Positions 25,422-34,208 of a stretch of DNA of 61,547 nucleotides are shown here, piece by piece. Both the position numbers and the translations under genes were made by a program. The DNA is from Chitinispirillaceae bacterium. GTDB lineage: Bacteria > Fibrobacterota > Chitinivibrionia > Chitinivibrionales > Chitinispirillaceae. The stretch lies in contig JAFGDP010000107.1 in the NCBI GenBank assembly GCA_016932075.1, positions 1-61,547 of the forward strand, read 5' to 3'. The notes under the pieces are model-generated. The model was not told the DNA's origin, made no database searches, and was given only the letters and a program-made list of their open reading frames with translations. Each line of letters opens with the position of its first letter. The stretch's first letter is position 1.

Positions 25422-25537
25422 ACTGAAACCTCCACTCGCGGCATTAAAGGTTGTAGGTAAAAAGCTGTTATCGTCATTGGCAGTGTACGTCAGACCGCAC
25501 GATTCTTGCTGCTTCACGCAGTGTTTCGTTTGCAACG

Positions 25538-26221
25538 CTAACCGGAAGTGGCGTCAAGCACTGCGATCATATTTTCCGCGTTCGGCCTATACTGGACAGC
25601 CGTCGTATCGGCAAGGATTTCGGTGCAGAGGGCCCTGGCCCGTTCGAGCTTGTCCATTTTTTTGCTAATGAGCGCCATTTTCCAGCGGATTGCACCATGG
25701 CGAAAGGCGATACGATTGTCATCAAGCGCCTTCTCAAAGTATTCAAACGCCCTCGGAAAATCGCCCTTGCCTTCATAGCACGAACCAAGGGCCTCATTGG
25801 CGCTTCCGGCAATGAATCCAAGCTCTTTCTCCGCCTCTTTTGCCGCGACTTCGAACCATTTTATCGCATCGTCAAACCGGCGCATGGAAAGGAATATGCC
25901 GCCAAGAATGTGCGCGCTCATGATACCCTGCGGGGTTGTGCGGTGGTTATCAGCAACGATCCTGAAATTCTCCACCGCCTTTTCAATGTCCTGGTTCGTA
26001 TATGCTATCATGGCCCTGCCGAACGAGTCTTCCGCCTTTATTAAGCTTGACCGACGCATCTGATTGTAAACGATAATGAATCCTGCGAGGAATACGATGA
26101 CGACCATTACGCCGATCAGCATATTGGTGTTCCTCAAAAAGAATTCCTTGGCCTTGAAAAAGGAATCAATTATCGGATCTTCACGTATCTCCTGTTTCTG
26201 CTTGCTGTATTTAATATTCAA
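25538..26221 (-). CDS. Membrane-anchored TPR protein
   Basis: A 227-residue protein with one N-terminal membrane segment (MLIGVMVVIVFLAGFIIVY, near residues 35-53) after a short cytoplasmic region, then tetratricopeptide-like repeats (EDSFGRAMIAYTNQDIEKAV, ILGGIFLSMRRFDDAIKWFE, ALGSCYEGKGDFPRAFEYFE). The layout resembles YfgM/BamD-like periplasmic TPR proteins. The start is set at TTG 26221 because AGGAGG lies six bases upstream; no ATG gives a sensible N terminus. The receiver gene begins 116 bases after its stop on the same strand, so it may belong to the same envelope-related unit as the ParA-LytM fusion. It is divergent from the SpoIIE phosphatase. Confidence 0.75.
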   Translation of the reverse strand: MNIKYSKQKQEIREDPIIDSFFKAKEFFLRNTNMLIGVMVVIVFLAGFIIVYNQMRRSSLIKAEDSFGRAMIAYTNQDIEKAVENFRIVADNHRTTPQGIMSAHILGGIFLSMRRFDDAIKWFEVAAKEAEKELGFIAGSANEALGSCYEGKGDFPRAFEYFEKALDDNRIAFRHGAIRWKMALISKKMDKLERARALCTEILADTTAVQYRPNAENMIAVLDATSG

Positions 26222-26427
26222 AAACAGCCTCCTGAATACGTACCATTGTTCCCGTACTGCGGCTAAAAACGTTATGAATATACAACAATGGCGGCTGCGG
26301 AGGAAAGATGTCACGGCACGGCCCAGCAGGAACGATATAATGCAGAAGTCCGCTGGCATTTTACGGACAAACAATGTACAATCTTCAATACCACCACCGG
26401 GACAACGCATACCAAAGGCACGATGCG

Positions 26428-27978
26428 ATGACCGAACACTCTGATTATACGCACCTTGAACCTGCAATGGTAATCGAGGAACTGCGACAGCAGAACGAGC
26501 ACCTGAAATCCCAGCTCATGAACACCTCGCTCATCAACGAGCTGACAAGGGTGCTCCATTCATGCGGCGACCTGAACGGAATCATCAAAACGGTGCTCCT
26601 GGCGATCCAGGAAATCGGCGAATTCGACCGGGCGATACTGTTTGAAATTGACAAAAAAAACTTCGTCCTCAAGCTGCAGTCATGGGTAGGTATCGAGGGC
26701 ATGACCCGCGACACCCTCTCCATTCCTCTCGGGTTCGAGGGTGGCGAAATCACGGATGCGCTCTTTCTCAATCGCCATATCATTGTTGAGAAACCGGATC
26801 CCGCTTCCGACCCGTTCTCGACGGTACTCCACTCACCTTCGTATGTGGTCATTCCGCTCATCAGCAGGGTAACCAAACGGTGCTGGGAAGCAAAGTCATG
26901 CACCCTGACCAACTGCCCGGCCCATAGCGGATTCAATCCCTACTGCTGGAGCATCATCGGCGCCGGCCTTCTGGCCAATACGCCGACCGAGGACGAAAAA
27001 AGGAAGTCCTGCGTGGAGTGCACCTGTTTTAAAGGCAGCGGGGTGTTCTGGGTCGACCGGAACAAACACCTGCGCGAGGTGACCAGCGACGATATCACGA
27101 CCCTTACCGCTATCGTCAACCTTGCCGGTATCATCATCGAAAACTTCCGTATCCTTAACGACCTTGATACGGCCAATAACAACCTGCACCGGGTCAATAA
27201 CCAATTGAAGGTGGTCAACCACGATCTGCAGATTGCGCAATCACGGATCAAGGCAGACCTGGACCATGCCAGGACGATCCAGCTCGGACTGCTTCCGCAG
27301 GATCTGGACACGACATCGGCGTTCCCGGTGGGCGCCCGGTATCTGTCGGCCGACGCCGTCGGGGGCGATTATTACGATTTCTTCGAAACAAGCCCGGGAA
27401 TTTACAGCCTCATCGTTGCCGACGTATCCGGCCATGGTATTGCGTCGGCACTCATCATGTCCATGGTCAAAATGCTGCTCAAAACATTTGCCGCAGAGGA
27501 ACAGTCGCCCCAAAAAACGCTAGAACGCATCAACACGGCCTTCCAGAGCGATGTGAAAACCGATAACTTCGTTACCATCTTTTATGCGATCGTTAATACC
27601 AACGAAAAGACCATCCGCTATACGTCGGCAGGTCACTGCCCGATTTTCGTCATTGACCGGGTCAAAAAAACCTGCTTCCCGATCAAGGCTGACGGCCTTT
27701 TCCTCGGCGTTTTTCCCGATATGATGCTTAACGAAAGCACCATGAAGTACGATCATGGGAACCATCGAATCGTCCTGTACACCGACGGCCTGACCGAGGC
27801 AAAGAAAAAGGAAAGCGACGAGATGTACGGCGCAGCACGGCTCCAGGAAACGATTATGGCCACGCTGACCAAGACCCCGAAACAGTCTATTGACGCCATT
27901 CTTGCGGATCAGAAGCTGTTCTGCGGGCCTGATGCTCCTGTTGAGGACGATATCACGCTGCTTATCATTGACCTGTAG
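26428..27978 (+). CDS. GAF / two-CW / SpoIIE (PP2C) phosphatase
   Basis: A 516-residue cytoplasmic regulator. Residues about 30-235 form a GAF-like sensor interrupted by a Cys-rich insert with Cys152 (CWEAKSC), 158, 163, 173 (YCW), 195, 198 and 200. The spacing fits a 'two-CW' metal-binding module. A coiled coil (NNNLHRVNNQLKVVNHDLQI) follows, then a SpoIIE-type PP2C domain with VGGDYYDFFE, ADVSGHGIASAL, YTSAGHCP, LYTDGLTEA and a terminal EDDITLLIIDL. Metal-ligand aspartates are intact, so it should dephosphorylate phosphoserine/threonine on a partner, often an anti-sigma antagonist. The ATG at 26428 is likely; 26374 is possible. Two Ser/Thr kinases elsewhere in the window are candidate opponents. 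Confidence 0.87.
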   Translation: MTEHSDYTHLEPAMVIEELRQQNEHLKSQLMNTSLINELTRVLHSCGDLNGIIKTVLLAIQEIGEFDRAILFEIDKKNFVLKLQSWVGIEGMTRDTLSIPLGFEGGEITDALFLNRHIIVEKPDPASDPFSTVLHSPSYVVIPLISRVTKRCWEAKSCTLTNCPAHSGFNPYCWSIIGAGLLANTPTEDEKRKSCVECTCFKGSGVFWVDRNKHLREVTSDDITTLTAIVNLAGIIIENFRILNDLDTANNNLHRVNNQLKVVNHDLQIAQSRIKADLDHARTIQLGLLPQDLDTTSAFPVGARYLSADAVGGDYYDFFETSPGIYSLIVADVSGHGIASALIMSMVKMLLKTFAAEEQSPQKTLERINTAFQSDVKTDNFVTIFYAIVNTNEKTIRYTSAGHCPIFVIDRVKKTCFPIKADGLFLGVFPDMMLNESTMKYDHGNHRIVLYTDGLTEAKKKESDEMYGAARLQETIMATLTKTPKQSIDAILADQKLFCGPDAPVEDDITLLIIDL

Positions 27979-28032
27979 TCACGAAACAGGCATCCCACCT
28001 ATCGGATCCGCGGCTCCGGCGGAGAAGGCTTT

Positions 28033-29565
28033 TTAAAATCCCATCCTGAAAGAAACGTTGAGCACATCGAACATGCCGAACGTATTGTACTCGTGTGACG
28101 CGTCAAGGCTCATCTCCTCGACCTTGAGGCCGAATCCCCAGGTGATCTTCCAGCCCGTGGGTATGCTTGCAGACGACTGGATCTCCTTCTGCAGACCGAT
28201 CCGTCCATATATCACCTTGAAAAACTCCTGTTCGATCCCTCCGGACATTTTCCACGCCTGGTCCTCGGCGATCGGGATCTGGCCTTCGCAAATCAGCATG
28301 GTCGTGTACCCTGCCTGGTACGTTCCGCCCATGTGCAGCGTTGTGGCCAGCGCCTCATAGTACTGGTCGCCGGTCGCGCTGTTTTTCCACCTGTTGATCA
28401 CCGGCACGTCGCGAAGGAGCAACCCGTACCTGATCTGCTCTGAAAATTCCGTAAGCAGGCCGAGGTCCATGCCTCCGCCGAACGATGCGCCTCCAACCGA
28501 ATAAGCGTCAAACTGGCCTGAACCGCCCGTATTCGACTTAATCCGGGTGGTTGCCATTTTCAGATTGATCCCGAACGAAACGGGGCGTATGAACGAAAAC
28601 AGCCGGTTGAACTTATAGGCAAACGCGGAAACGAAATAGATCTCGCTCATCATGCCGTCACGGTCACCGCTGTACAGAAACGCGTGGCCGAACCCCAGTT
28701 CGCGTGTTGCCTTGTTTACAAACGATGCAGCGATATTGTCCAGACCGAAACGGTACTGATACCCGACGATCGCTTCCCTTCCGCTGAGCCATGCCATGCC
28801 GGCGGGATTGTACAGAACGCCGTAAGCGTCGTCAGAGGCTGCGACGTAGGCGTTCGCAAGCGCCGCAGGACGCGCGAACATGGGGACCTGATCGGCTGAC
28901 GACGCGATACCGGTCAGTGACTCAGTCCTGCTTTCAAAGGAGAGCGGCGTACCCTTGTTACTCACATTGTAGTTAACGAGTCCCCAGATCAATCCGGCGG
29001 AGATAAAGACACCGCTTGAAACAAGCATCTGTTTCTCGTTATGAACCTCGGGACCGTAATAGGCGCGGGGTTTCTCTTTTCCATTCGACCGTCCGTGCAG
29101 CATTGCCACCGCGGTCGCTATGACGCTGTCGATGGGAGTTCCCGGTTCGCCTTCAACACTCGCCTCCCCCATTTTCACCCTGACCGTGATGTCCATAAGA
29201 TAGAGATGAACCGCGCACCGGGTTTCGTTCGCGTCGACCGAGCCGTACACCATACGGTCAAGGTTGAGCATGCCCCCCAGGTCAAGCACGCAACGGGGAT
29301 CGCTGCAGCGCTCCGGAAGCTTCCTGCCGACTCCTGCCAGCGCCTTTGCCAGCCGCTCCTCGTCGTATATTTCGACCATGCCCTGCGCAGCCATCTGCTC
29401 CACAAGCGCATCGCTGGCCCTTTCCGCGCCCTGAGCGTCCTTGCCCAGATTATCGAGGTTGAGCACGCCGACGCGAATTTTCGTCATCTCTTCGGCAGCA
29501 GGTGCGTGTGCCAACACCATAACCACACACACAAGTGCAACGCCGACAGTTGTTATTGATTTCAC
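28033..29565 (-). CDS. PorV-like outer-membrane protein with CsgG/TolB-like N-domain
   Basis: A 510-residue exported protein. After a signal peptide (ITTVGVALVCVVMVLAHAPA) comes an alpha/beta domain of about 130 residues (IRVGVLNLDNLGKDAQ, ERASDALVEQMA, VEIYDEERLAKAL), resembling the N-domains of CsgG- or TolB-like periplasmic proteins. The remainder matches the PorV/PorQ-UPF0164 type beta-barrel, beginning RPAALANAYVAASDDAYGVL and ending in aromatic NVSFRMGF. The GTG start at 29565 follows GGAGG by five bases. It is last in a three-gene leftward unit after the 1502-residue surface protein (29 bases away), suggesting the barrel helps present or secrete that protein. PorV itself belongs to type IX secretion, for which no core gene is visible here. 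Confidence 0.75.
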   Translation of the reverse strand: MKSITTVGVALVCVVMVLAHAPAAEEMTKIRVGVLNLDNLGKDAQGAERASDALVEQMAAQGMVEIYDEERLAKALAGVGRKLPERCSDPRCVLDLGGMLNLDRMVYGSVDANETRCAVHLYLMDITVRVKMGEASVEGEPGTPIDSVIATAVAMLHGRSNGKEKPRAYYGPEVHNEKQMLVSSGVFISAGLIWGLVNYNVSNKGTPLSFESRTESLTGIASSADQVPMFARPAALANAYVAASDDAYGVLYNPAGMAWLSGREAIVGYQYRFGLDNIAASFVNKATRELGFGHAFLYSGDRDGMMSEIYFVSAFAYKFNRLFSFIRPVSFGINLKMATTRIKSNTGGSGQFDAYSVGGASFGGGMDLGLLTEFSEQIRYGLLLRDVPVINRWKNSATGDQYYEALATTLHMGGTYQAGYTTMLICEGQIPIAEDQAWKMSGGIEQEFFKVIYGRIGLQKEIQSSASIPTGWKITWGFGLKVEEMSLDASHEYNTFGMFDVLNVSFRMGF

Positions 29566-29594
29566 ATGCGCCTCCAAAAATTTGTATCGTATTT

Positions 29595-32500
29595 TTACTT
29601 CATTAATACAATCTGTTTCAAATATTTCTTTTCTTTGTTATTCATATCTTTTATAATAACGGCAACGAAATAGCGTCCGTTGCGGCAGAGTCGTTTCCCC
29701 TTTATCTCAACTTCCCTCTTGAAATCTTTCCAAGGTTCAATTCTCTCTGTGGTGGTGCCGTCCCACCAGATCGAGTATTGTTCCGGCAGCGCCCCCTGTA
29801 TTTGCACTCCCCATACCATCTCTCCAAGAAGGTTATATATTCTCACTTGAAGATCCTGCAGACTGCCTTCCGGCATTTCCGGTTTGACGGAGATGCACGT
29901 ACCGAGCGGCCGGCCGATTCCCGGCCTGACCCTGGGAGAAAAAGGATTCGGTGAAATGGAGATCTCGGCAGATAGCTTACCTGGTTGGTACACCACCGCA
30001 TACGTCGAGAAATGCGTGATCCCGGCCATGATTGTTTTTCCGTCTGCCGCCATGCTGGAATTGACAAGGGGATCCCATCGCAAACTGTCTTCATTCCACT
30101 GCGCAATCCTGAAGATCCGCTTTTGTGATGCAGCGTCCTGTTGAAAAGATGCTGGAATAGCGAGTATTAAACGGATACTGTCACTGCTCAGGTTAAAAGA
30201 AACGTCTTCCAGCTCATCGATGGAATAGGCATTGGAATCGGCCATGCGCACATTCAGGAATCCTCTTTTCAAACGGTTGCTCATATCAGGCAAACCAAGC
30301 TCAATCGTCCCCAGATCATTCCCGGTCACCACGTTCGGCGGAAAAATGATCGACATGCCGCTGCCGTTCGAAGCGGTATCCGGGGTGCTCTTGCGGCTGA
30401 TCAGATAGCGTACATTGAGGCCAGGTATCGCCACGGTCTGGGTACCTGACGGCGCGGCAACATACTCGCCCTGCACATCACCTGCCGTGGCGAACACCCG
30501 CACGTATCCGACAAAATTCCTGCGCGGCCTGAACGTGCCGTCCGAAGAGATGGATCCGGCGCCTGACGGCGTAATGCTCCATGCCGGCGAGAGGGTAAGC
30601 ACGTTGTTGTCGCGGTCAATGCCCTCAGCGACAAATTCAGCTCGGTCGGCAAGCGATGTGGAAATGGGCTGCGGGCTCTTCGCGTCAACCCGTTTGACCA
30701 CGATCCGCGAAAGCGGGCTTCCCGAGACCGTGAACCGCACCGATAACGACGCGCTGACGCCGGATTTCACGGGCAACCGGTTTTCATCGACCGTCACGGT
30801 CAGTGTGGCCGGTTCCGACAGCGCCGACAAGGAGGTTATAACCGTAGCCCTGAGGCCGCGATTATTCTGCAGAACGCACCCGCCCGCATTGGTCAGGCTC
30901 CAGCTCACTGCCTGGCTGTCAAGATTAGTGGCCCGGATGAACGAGGAGCTGTAGTATCCCTTGAAGAAAAACTGTATGGAGCATTCGGCGGGAAATCGCA
31001 GGGTGTCGCTCGCGTACGGCACTATTTCAATCTTCGTGAGACGGCTGGTGTCCGGCGCGATATAGGCGTAATAGGTCTCTTTTTCATAGCCGTACACGTC
31101 ATACCTGCGATAGGCCTTGAAATAGTACTGCAGGACGCTGCCGTCCTTCGGCGGTTTTATCGCAAAGTCATAGGACAGGGCGCTGCCTGCAACGGAAGCT
31201 GCGGAAAGCCAGGCGCTGGCGGTTGCGTCCTTGTAAAAAATCCTGGCCGAATCAAGGGAATCGGCTGACCGGATCTCGAGCGTTATGGTCTCATTGTCGA
31301 GGCGCATGGTGTCCTGACGGCGGTGAAACACATTGAGGCTGATGGTATCGATATGAAGGGGCACCGTGTCTGGAACGACAAAGCGGTGATATGAAAGGTC
31401 AACGATCGTATCCTGATTCGCGTCAGCCTCGATGATATAGGCGCCCGGTCCTGCCTTGGCCAGGGTATCGGTGAAATTGATCGTTTTGATAATCGGCGAT
31501 TGTATCTTGATTTTTCCGGTAAGCCCGTCAGGCCCCTGCGCAGACCATTTAATGGTCTTATCGCCGGCCTTCATGAACAGGTTCAGGGCCGATCTGCCCG
31601 GCCGGCCGCTGGAAACGGTAAGGGTATCAGCGCCCTGTATGCTGTCCAGCACCAGTCCGTCTTTTCCGGCCATGACACCGAAACTCCCGTCCGGAATGGT
31701 ACGCAATTCAAAGTACCCGTTTGCCGCGCTCTTGGCGCTCGCGACCACCGACCTCGTTATCAGATTGACAAGGCTGATCGCGACGTCACCGACTGCGGCG
31801 CCGCTTGCGCTCATGCGAACCGCTCCCGGCAGCATGGCGTATGCCTGCAACGTGTCGTGAAAGGTAATGTTTGACGTCGCACCGGTGGATATGGTGTCCG
31901 CTCCTGACTGCGGGGCATATCCGTCCGCCGAGCTGTATACCGCAAACCGCACGCCACCGGCAAGGCTGATACTGTAATTGCCATACACCGCGTCGAATTT
32001 GCCCCACGCGGTGTCCGCTGTCCCGACTTTGACAAAAGCGATGCGCGCCGCCGGAATCGGCGCGATGACGTCCCTGCCGCCTACATAGGAGCGGCCGTAC
32101 ACGTAGCCGGACACGAACGTCGCGCGCGGTTGCATGGTGATGGTGACGCTTTTCGAACTGGTCATTTCAACGGTACCGGTATACGACGTGAATCCGGTAC
32201 GGTCGGCGCTCAGCGTATAGGTGCCGGCCGCAACGGTGAATGAAAACGCGCCGCTCTGCGGCGTGGAAGGGATCTCTCCAAGTACCGTCCCGTCGCGCAG
32301 CAGCCGTACACGCACGCCGAGAAGCGGCTGGTTGCTCGAATTCTTAACCACCCCGGAGAGCGTGTACGGATTCTTCTCCATGGTAACGGTCTTGAAGTCG
32401 TAACTCTCGCCTGCCTCCACGGTTATTTTCCTTGGAAGCACGGACTTGTATCCGTCCATCTCAAATCCGACATGCCAGTCCGCGGCGTAGCAGTTTACCA

Positions 32501-34103
32501 CGAAATTACCCAGCCCGTCGGTTTTTGCGATCACGGTATCGCCACGGTCGGAAACCGCGGTGACCGAGGCGAGGTTGATCCCTTTATTTGATTCGTCAAC
32601 CACGCGCCCGAACACTTGCGATTCGGGGCGCTGGAGGTAAAACGTATCCCGGGTCGTGTCGCTTTCGCTCAGGACAATGGTCCTAGTCTGGTTTTCGAAG
32701 CCCTCCTTGATCGTCGTGACACGGTAAGTCCCGGTCGGGCGCGTGCGCAGCAGATTACCACTGAAATCCGTATAAAAGGCAAGCGGCGCTTCCATGGATC
32801 CGTCAAGCACCTCAACACTTGCCTGTACGAGACCGACCACGTTGACGACCGTATCAAGGCTGCCCTCCCTGGCCTGGACCGCATATTCACGCGTATAGAT
32901 ACCCATGGTCCCGGTCGGCGCGCTGTAGCGGAACGACGAGGTATCACCGGCAGTCCCCGCGCCCTGCTCGTCGATCGCCATGACGCGCCAGATGTATTTG
33001 TTGCTGGTCAGGATCGACGAGGCGTTGATCGAAACGGTCATGGTATCGACATCAGCCGCGCGCACCTCGCTCTGCCAGACCGCCATCCTGACGTCCACCC
33101 CTTCAAGAACGCCTGAAAAATCAGACCCGACATAGACATAAATTTTATAGGTATTGGCCTTTGGATCCAGGTTGGTCCATGAAAATGAAAACGTGTCGTT
33201 GTCCCTGTTGTTCAGTTCGATTCCGCCGGTTGGGTATACGTTCTCCGGACGCTCGAGCGGCGTTCCGGCCACGGTAAACTCACCAGGCGGCAGCTGGGCG
33301 CTCCTGTAGGAGGAGAACGCCATGTGATTGCCGTAGTTGTTGAGCACGATCCAGGTGTATCGCACTCCGGGCGAAAGTGGCGGCGGGTCGGCGGTGATGG
33401 TCTTCGACGGATCAGGCGAGCCGTATACGATCCCGTCGTTTGGCGTTATGGCCTGCCACACGATGCTCAGCCCCTCCAGGTTGATCTCGCCAGTTGAATC
33501 ATTGAATGCGATTGCCTCGTCCGACAGCACGACATGGTAATAGGGAACGCCGGGGTTCGCTTTCCACTGAAACGTCGGCGTAAGTTCCGTTATGGTGCCA
33601 ACAGGCCCTATTCTTTCAACCACAAGCGGCGATTCAACGAAAATCTGGAACTCGTTCGAAACCAGGGTGTCGGTTGCAAGCGGCAGCGCGACAACGCAGT
33701 AGAAAACGCCCGCGCCCATATCGGTCTGCTCTCCGGGGCGGAACGCGGTGGCGCGCTTCGCCACCGGTTCGGTGATTGTCGGATGGGTATACTCATTGTC
33801 ATGGATGATGAGCCGCCCCTCTGAGGAGTCGATCCATGGACGGTCCACGCGGTAACGGTAGTTTCCAAGCTTGCCGCCGCCGGGAGAACGGCTGTAATAA
33901 ATATAGCCCGAATCCGGGGCGAGGTAGGTCGGCATGAGCGGATCGCGCGAGGACCCGATCCACTGCACCCAGATGACGCTGTCAGGCGTTACCGTGCCAA
34001 CGGGCATCTTTACGATCAGGTAATCGGTGTTCTGCTGCGCCGCTGCCGTATGCAGCCCCGCGGCGGCCATGATGACGATTCCCAGCCAGTTTCGTACCTT
34101 CAT
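29595..34103 (-). CDS. Giant secreted protein with carboxypeptidase-regulatory repeats
   Basis: A 1502-residue exported protein with signal peptide (LGIVIMAAAGLHTAAA). The N-terminal third has fibronectin/Ig-like repeats (TPTFQWKANPGVPYYHVVLS; FSWTNLDPKANTYKIYVYVG). The centre has at least four carboxypeptidase-regulatory-like beta domains, each with GxVxDxxxxPLxGVxV-type starts (VFGRVVDESNKGINLASV; LSGVVKNSSNQPLLGVRV). The C-terminal 130 residues form an FlgD-like Ig module (ISISPNPFSPR, IYNLLGEMVW, YSIWWDGTT, NGRYFVAVIIKD). Such proteins act as surface adhesins or scaffolds. The start at 34103 has AAGGA upstream. The FlgD/T9SS-CTD-like end and PorV-like neighbour hint at a dedicated surface-display route. 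No enzymatic motif is seen. Confidence 0.82.
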   Translation of the reverse strand: MKVRNWLGIVIMAAAGLHTAAAQQNTDYLIVKMPVGTVTPDSVIWVQWIGSSRDPLMPTYLAPDSGYIYYSRSPGGGKLGNYRYRVDRPWIDSSEGRLIIHDNEYTHPTITEPVAKRATAFRPGEQTDMGAGVFYCVVALPLATDTLVSNEFQIFVESPLVVERIGPVGTITELTPTFQWKANPGVPYYHVVLSDEAIAFNDSTGEINLEGLSIVWQAITPNDGIVYGSPDPSKTITADPPPLSPGVRYTWIVLNNYGNHMAFSSYRSAQLPPGEFTVAGTPLERPENVYPTGGIELNNRDNDTFSFSWTNLDPKANTYKIYVYVGSDFSGVLEGVDVRMAVWQSEVRAADVDTMTVSINASSILTSNKYIWRVMAIDEQGAGTAGDTSSFRYSAPTGTMGIYTREYAVQAREGSLDTVVNVVGLVQASVEVLDGSMEAPLAFYTDFSGNLLRTRPTGTYRVTTIKEGFENQTRTIVLSESDTTRDTFYLQRPESQVFGRVVDESNKGINLASVTAVSDRGDTVIAKTDGLGNFVVNCYAADWHVGFEMDGYKSVLPRKITVEAGESYDFKTVTMEKNPYTLSGVVKNSSNQPLLGVRVRLLRDGTVLGEIPSTPQSGAFSFTVAAGTYTLSADRTGFTSYTGTVEMTSSKSVTITMQPRATFVSGYVYGRSYVGGRDVIAPIPAARIAFVKVGTADTAWGKFDAVYGNYSISLAGGVRFAVYSSADGYAPQSGADTISTGATSNITFHDTLQAYAMLPGAVRMSASGAAVGDVAISLVNLITRSVVASAKSAANGYFELRTIPDGSFGVMAGKDGLVLDSIQGADTLTVSSGRPGRSALNLFMKAGDKTIKWSAQGPDGLTGKIKIQSPIIKTINFTDTLAKAGPGAYIIEADANQDTIVDLSYHRFVVPDTVPLHIDTISLNVFHRRQDTMRLDNETITLEIRSADSLDSARIFYKDATASAWLSAASVAGSALSYDFAIKPPKDGSVLQYYFKAYRRYDVYGYEKETYYAYIAPDTSRLTKIEIVPYASDTLRFPAECSIQFFFKGYYSSSFIRATNLDSQAVSWSLTNAGGCVLQNNRGLRATVITSLSALSEPATLTVTVDENRLPVKSGVSASLSVRFTVSGSPLSRIVVKRVDAKSPQPISTSLADRAEFVAEGIDRDNNVLTLSPAWSITPSGAGSISSDGTFRPRRNFVGYVRVFATAGDVQGEYVAAPSGTQTVAIPGLNVRYLISRKSTPDTASNGSGMSIIFPPNVVTGNDLGTIELGLPDMSNRLKRGFLNVRMADSNAYSIDELEDVSFNLSSDSIRLILAIPASFQQDAASQKRIFRIAQWNEDSLRWDPLVNSSMAADGKTIMAGITHFSTYAVVYQPGKLSAEISISPNPFSPRVRPGIGRPLGTCISVKPEMPEGSLQDLQVRIYNLLGEMVWGVQIQGALPEQYSIWWDGTTTERIEPWKDFKREVEIKGKRLCRNGRYFVAVIIKDMNNKEKKYLKQIVLMK

Positions 34104-34208
34104 TAACAGGGTCCTTTCAGGTCTTCTTCCGTATGTATAGTATTTGTATCCTATGCAGCGAACCCTCTTCACACGGCGCAGCGGCCCCGATCGTTTTTCC
34201 GGTCCCCA

